Below, in pieces: positions 58,101-64,000 of a stretch of DNA of 64,000 nt. Each line of letters starts with the position of its first letter. Positions within the stretch are counted from its first letter, which is position 1. Made by a program: the position numbers and the translations under genes. The notes beneath the pieces are model-generated. The model made no database searches and had not been told where the DNA came from. It saw nothing but the letters and a program-made list of their open reading frames with translations. The DNA comes from Ceriagrion tenellum (lineage: Eukaryota > Arthropoda > Insecta > Odonata > Coenagrionidae), in contig OY720643.1 in assembly GCA_963169105.1 (NCBI GenBank), forward strand, positions 96,110,848 to 96,174,847, read 5' to 3'.

Positions 58101-60405
58101 TCTCTTAAATACCGGCTGGACGAAATATAGTTGAATAATCGGCAATCATCATATTCTTAAAAAGTGCACCACTAATTTAATACCCTGGTGTTAAACGTTT
58201 TCCTCCTCTATCACATTAACAAATATAATTTCTCCGCAAAAACCACTAACAAATTAGGCATCTCATTAGAACATCGTGTATATTTGTAACCAAAATAAAG
58301 ACAACAACATTCTATAGGAAATTACAGGGAGAACTAACCAAATAAATGTCTACACTCGTTTTTCAAAGAATAAAAACATTAAACAATAATTTATATAGAA
58401 AATTTTAATATGTGTATCAAATGGAAATAGTTTCATTTTGTTGATACTATCAAAATATATTCACCCAAAAGTAGTTATGATACAATTTCGGATATAGTAA
58501 TTGGGGATGAGCTAATCACGAACCTTTTTTATGAGGACTAACTTATCTAGAGGGAAAAATATACCCACAATAGGAGCCAAATGATCCTGATTTTTGCAAG
58601 AACCATCATCAGTGATTGATTTGCGTAAGTTAGAGATCATCCGTGTTTTATACTGATTTCCTTAGGGATATAATCACCATGCCTTGCGAAAGTGAGATTC
58701 GTGAGATTGTATCTCTATCACTCTACGGATTAAAATTTGAAATGAATCCTTTTCAGTTACACTACTGTAAGAGAGCAGTCTCTATGGTCCATTTCTCATC
58801 TTCACGCTACCGTCCGTCAAAATAATTCATATCCCTTAATATCAGGCACGTTAACCTTCATAGCACTTGAGACCACTAACTATGCATGATTGTTAATGTG
58901 TTAGCTACTTTAAATATATTTAAGTATGAGAACATTAATCTAAAACGATTCATTTCAAAGCATTACGTGGTTAACTGATTGAACAGCTAAACCTACCATT
59001 CGTGCACATCCTCCGTATGCTATCATTCCCTCCGTACCGTGAGACATAACACTGTGTAGGCACTTGTACATATGAGCAGGCCAAAGATAATTCCAGGTAT
59101 CTCCCTGCGTATTTCCATTCCGAAATACGTTCTCTCCTTAAAAAATGATGCGTCAAATTTAAATCATAATCAATATTATTCCTCTCATAAGAATTTTAGT
59201 AGCATGTCAAAAAAATCATGCTTACAGTTACAGATTGGTAATATTCCAGAGATAAAGCCTGTTTGGTTCTTTTGGTGATCCTTTAAACAGATAATAGGAG
59301 GCAGATGACAAGATAATTTGCCCGCTATACAATAATTCTTATTGAGTATTAATCAGGTATTGCATCTGTAAGGGATCTCAGAGCGGAAGGAGACATATTC
59401 TTTCATTCTCAAGCAGACATTTGTGGATAATTGATAATGTTCTTTCTATTTTAAAAAATAAAGTTAAAAGGCACCAGTAAAATAAAACCTATTTTCTTCA
59501 CGCCTTCCATATTTTTCTTAGGAGTTAATCCACTGTTAATTGTCCACTTAGAAATTACGAGACGAGCAGATTTTAACAAATATATCTAAGAGGGAGCGAT
59601 ACAACTTTGGTACAATTTATGCATATGCCTGTTTGTCATACTTCAATTTTTAATGTAAACAAATGTTCTCAGTTGTTGCTCACCGCCACAGGAGGCTAAA
59701 AGGAAGTTATTTGTCTTATATTCTTCATTCAATAGTCTTATGCAAGGCATTTTCCCATCTTTCACCTTTCCTCATCAGCGATAAATATTTTTAGTGTCAT
59801 GCGCACACAATTTACACGAGTGATGCTGCACCTCTGTAATAAGAGGTTTACGGCATAATCTATCGAATACCTAATGTAAAATATACTATAGAAAATGAAG
59901 GATATTATTTAAGCTTTACTTCACCCGCACTGTTGCTCACAAATTTCATTTTATGCATCCTCTGAGTTGCCAAATTTTGATTACTTTTTCGGAATATTGC
60001 CTGTTTATTGAAACTACTTTGCTCTTCCATCTCCATATTCGCATCTCAGACAAATCAAATGTATATTAATCCTTTTTTCTCAAGATCCAAATATCACTTC
60101 AAAGTCATTTTAATTAAATAATTCTGCATCATTGAGCAAGATTACACCCAAAATGATGGACAAGCTGTTAAATTTTTTTGCTTTAGAATCTTATTCCAGT
60201 AAACTAAAACCTAATCTTTGCATGTATCTTCATCATTTGCCACATGTTCATGGATTAAAATTATGCTCTTCACTGTCACATTGACACAGTGTACCGGTTT
60301 AATCTCGTCATTAGCAGTCGCCAATTGGAAGACAGGTTATATTCGGCTGGGATTTCCACTCTCCTACAAGCCAATCACTTAATAAAAAAACTTATATTGG
60401 GGTCA
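58101..60405. other. AT-rich DNA, nothing recognised
   Basis: No supported feature. Confidence 0.4.
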
Positions 60406-60410
60406 TTTGT

Positions 60411-60705
60411 CTGATTTGATTCATTCATTCCCTTCTTCTGTAGTTCTTTGATTACCACTCAAATCGTCTTCCATTATAGTGTTCACCAGGCCTTTGTGTC
60501 ACAAAACGTACCCATAAAGTCTGTCTCTTATTCTTTCAAAGTTTTTATTCTACTTTACTCTCATATTTCACTGTCAGCTATTCTCACTGAACTCATTTGA
60601 TTCAGATATTTCCTCAATAGCAGCACATATTTTTAATTCTATTGATTTTGCTCAGCAATTGTTATATTCCACTCAATTTAACCTGACGCCCGGTCTCTTA
60701 GATCG
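60411..60705 (-). pseudogene. LINE (RTE/CR1-like) C-terminal relic, minus strand
   Basis: Minus-strand fragments in shifting frames (KNFERIRDRLYGYVL, HKGLVNTIMEDDLSG) fit the ..R..LIGH.LRHDGLVK.I.EGd..G section of the LINE module seen elsewhere in the window. More decayed than the other copies. Confidence 0.5.
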
Positions 60706-63580
60706 AAAATATCTTCCCGGTGACGCAGGCGAACTATGAAATGTTGTGGTTTATGCTATTCAGTAGCATTCTATTTATGCCGCTCCTCGGATACGCAAGC
60801 CAAAAAAATCACTTTGAGTAAGCATATCGCTACTTGTAGCTATTTTCGGTCCCACAGACTGTGCTTTATCAATCATGTCTCCAAATACTACCCATTTTGT
60901 TGTGTTACACAAAATATGATGTGCTAAATATGTGGATAAGTGATTTATGACATATCATAGAATTGAATCCTTTTTTATGTACCCCATCCTTGGAATAGTA
61001 ACTTTACTCATATGGAGAAGAATAATGCTCTAGTCTTCCTATTTTATCGTATAACAAATATTGAATACAAGCTGAAGTGTCTTCTCTTTTTGCAGTAAAA
61101 TTTTGAATAACTACCTTTAGATTCGCATATGAATGCTGCTATTTCAAGATCTTCCAGACTTGACAAAACTGACATCATATTTTTTTAATTTCATAGTCCA
61201 AATCGGTTCAGAAGGCAAATGTTACTCCAAATGTACCGATAATTCACGTTATTACTGTATGGTTAATGATATTTATTATATCATAGCAAGACAGTGTGCC
61301 GTGAGAAGATAATTTCGTAATGAAGCAATGTGCATGTGCCATAACAGATACAAGGCATAAGAGAACGGGATGATAATTTAAATTTATTGGATAATTATTG
61401 AAATCAAATGATTTGAGAGAGAATCACCAATTGGCACAGAGATGCGCAATGTTGGTGTACCAAACTGAAACTTAACTTAGAGCCGGGAGCGATTTTATCC
61501 AGTAAAGCTAATAATTTATGAGGCAAGTTTACTTAAGGCATCCCATAACTGCGGCACTTTCTTTATTTTTAAAAAAAAAGGAAGTTGATCCAGCGTTCAC
61601 CCAACTTGAAACTCGGCGGACCGAAATATCACGAAATGAAATATTGATTGAAACGTTGGGAAAATAAAAATATCGAGAGCGTCTGCTGCTTAAAGACACT
61701 GATTGAAAGACGCCCAAAACTTTCATTATCAATAGAGTAAATCATCCGCGGGGCAGGCTCAAAACTTTTTGAGCTTCCCTCTTGTTTGCATTGCAGATGA
61801 GGGAGACGTTACCCAAGAGAAGATTGGCTTTGCCTCATTCGTGTATCCAGCCCTCGGCGTTCAGCTACTCCTGTATCCCACCGCTATCATACTCTACGCT
61901 AAAATTGGGACTTTTTTCATCCCCGCAACAAATAGACAAGTAATTAAAACTTCGCTTGAACTCCCCAGCATAGCACCTGAAATTTGGTTGCTTAATACTT
62001 AGGAGGTATTCCGACTTTACTCATCTGCTTCTTGAAATTTAATCTACCACAGCCACGTTGGTACTCCTGCAAGTATTTCCCTACAAGGATAGGTAAAATA
62101 CGCCAATGAGGAGATTATTTATATGTGTCCTAAAGCAGAGGCACACAAACTACCAACATGGCCCATATTCATTCTAACTCACTGCGTTAATGAGCCAGCT
62201 TATCCGACGGATCGTACCTCACACAATAATGAAAACTTGAGCATACACTCTCCTGACCCCTTCAACGCTAAAAGCCGGGAGTGGAGAATAAAAAGTTACC
62301 GACGAGTTATTCAGAAAACTTTTGTTGTGCCGGGAATTAAATAACGTTTTTTTCGGTCCAATTAAAAGGTATTATGCATAACAAAACTCTAACGGTTTAA
62401 AAACATACGAGAGCGCAACAAGTAATTAAGCGAACATAAAAAAACTTATAAGAGCTTATATCATCAAAACGTCCTCTTTTACATTATGAAGGCACAACGT
62501 AATCCCAGAAAAAGAGGAACAAAAACGGAATATTTTGAAATTGTTACTAAAAATTGGTGGTTTTTTACCATTGGTGGACCATTTAAAAAAATTAACGGAA
62601 TTAAAAAGGTGGGTGATATTCAATAAAGAGCGTCACCTAAGGGGTATATTAATTTAGAAATATTGGTAGAGAAAAAAATATTTGTAATAATTACGTCCTG
62701 CGAGCGCTTAATGAAAGTGTGGATACAAAATGGGATGCATTGGAGCGACTGTGTAAAAAGTATTTTTACTGACCGATCATATTTGTTTTTCAAGAACATA
62801 CTATGCAGCATCACCGTGATTGATCATTCTATTATTGGTTTACCGCAGCTCTGCAAAGTGCCCTGCCCTCAGCTAACTTCAATATGCCTATGCATTTCTG
62901 TTTCGTATCCCGCTCGTCTCTCTATTTTCTTCGCGAGGCTTTCTCTACTATTACTTTTCATCATAAAATGTCTATATCTTAAAGCATGTTTATATCATAA
63001 AATGTTTATATCTTTCTGGGATATCCTTCTTGACCCTTGGGTTGTGTACCATATGAATAATTACTTTATTATTCTTTAGGTCATGTCCTTGTTCCTGATC
63101 GTATACGTTCATTTGATCCCCAGTATTTGTCCATTTGCCCCAGCATCATGTATCGAAAGCCTATGCTACCGTTTGCTCCTGATATCTAATGTACCATTTA
63201 TTTGAAATATGCTGTGCAACAAGCTACAGGAACAGGTTCTGGTACTGCTTCCATATTGGTTTTCGTATTTTACATGGACGCGATATACAAGTATATATTT
63301 ATTGTAATATCCTATCAATGTCTACTATCAATATCTGTCGAGTTAAATGGACCGTCTCTTCATGGACTGCTTGTATGCAGAATACAACTAAGTACTCCAG
63401 CTCCCATTTACCTGCAATTAAAATAATTCTAGCATGCCTAATATTATATACACCGCCATGCCTTTCGTATTCACTAATTCTCCAAGTTTGACAAGTATTT
63501 TGCATTGTATATCATGCTTCACTATTTTTTTCTTTCTGCAAACTTTTGTTGCCAGATCTGTATCTCAACCACCGACTTCT
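60706..63580. other. AT-rich DNA, nothing recognised
   Basis: A 138-codon plus-strand frame at 62663-63079 is Ile/Leu/Phe/Ser/Cys-rich with no family signature. It includes a short duplication (tcataaaatgt-tatatct) at about 62960-63015. Frames at 63189-63505 overlap on both strands. I do not support a gene. Confidence 0.35.
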
Positions 63581-64000
63581 TTCCTCAACACAAATGAACT
63601 CACACGATTGCACTCTCCAGCTTAGTCAACGTCCTCTACCCCTTCCACCCTTTCGTAAAGACCATTCTCTTTCTTTCCCTTCCCCGCTAATCAACATTTT
63701 CTCCCCAAGCACGACCTTCATTATCTCTTCGCCCCTCATCACCGCCTTCGACTGCCTACCATACCATCTCCTGAAGCGAACCCGCGAAAAGAGTGACTTT
63801 CTCCTTCATCTCCAAATCCATCAGAGGCCCTTGCTATGCCATTTCACCTATGCCAACACTTTCAACTCCTTGTAACTTTTTCTCTTTCATCAGAGTACAC
63901 ATTCCTGCACCAATAAACGCTGCATTAAATATGAGGCTCACACGCTGTACTCGAATCCAAGAACAGCCCTTAGTACGCACCATGTAATATGGTCCGGTAA
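63581..64000. other. pyrimidine-rich tract at window end
   Basis: C/T-rich on the plus strand from about 63590 to 63780. The 109-codon frame 63546-63875 is Ser/Pro/Phe/Leu-rich by composition. No gene is called. Confidence 0.4.

Noticed and set aside
57664..58130. Three overlapping plus-strand frames of 84-128 codons
   Set aside because: All three frames are open at once through a polypyrimidine tract, which lacks A-containing stop codons. Not evidence of coding.
62663..63079. 138-codon plus-strand frame as a membrane-protein gene
   Set aside because: Hydrophobicity follows from T-rich composition. There is no family signature, no splice context and an internal short duplication, so chance is likely in 64 kb of AT-rich DNA.

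Overview
The window reads as non-coding, repeat-rich DNA from an animal nuclear genome, most likely an arthropod and plausibly an insect. It is strongly AT-rich by eye. It has no operon-like ORF packing, ribosome-binding sites or long intact ORFs. Everything recognisable is a decayed eukaryotic transposable element: a Tigger/pogo transposon, a mariner transposon, Penelope-like retroelements (PLEs), LINE 3' ends and tRNA-derived SINEs. I found no host protein-coding gene, functional tRNA, rRNA or CRISPR array that I can support. The longest ATG-to-stop frames outside the transposons (about 140 codons) match no family I recognise.

Layout. 0-8 kb: mostly unrecognised AT-rich DNA, with a purine-rich block at 2.4-2.9 kb and a weak tRNA-like patch near 5.3 kb. 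8.3-11 kb: a PLE 3' module (GIY-YIG tail, then TATA box and hammerhead-like motif), a pogo-lineage transposase relic, and an inverted pair of PLE hammerhead-like units. 13-18 kb: a ~312-bp duplication, a pyrimidine-rich tract, a LINE relic, a ~1-kb mariner with both inverted repeats, and a ~370-bp tandem duplication carrying a SINE-like head. 20-24 kb: three LINE 3' fragments and one unexplained block open on both strands. 26.5-29.2 kb: a PLE reverse transcriptase relic bracketed by 171-bp direct repeats. 31.2-34.2 kb: a nearly full-length Tigger/pogo element with all three catalytic Asp codons, broken by a frameshift and stops. 36-47 kb: a GC-rich patch with an 18-bp palindrome, a three-copy tandem array, a LINE RT relic, a GC-rich unexplained ORF block, two SINEs and a palindromic 28-bp direct repeat. 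47-64 kb: a GC-rich promoter-like patch, two more LINE relics, a divergent SINE pair, a PLE tail inside 40-bp inverted repeats, and several pyrimidine-rich tracts.

The window is therefore an accumulation of dead selfish elements, not a set of cooperating genes. The most interesting signals are the several differently arranged PLE modules (inverted hammerhead-like units, and an endonuclease tail trapped between inverted repeats), a dispersed SINE family that seems to share a conserved body, and the Tigger element, which retains a C-terminal PCNA-interaction-like motif beyond an apparent intron.
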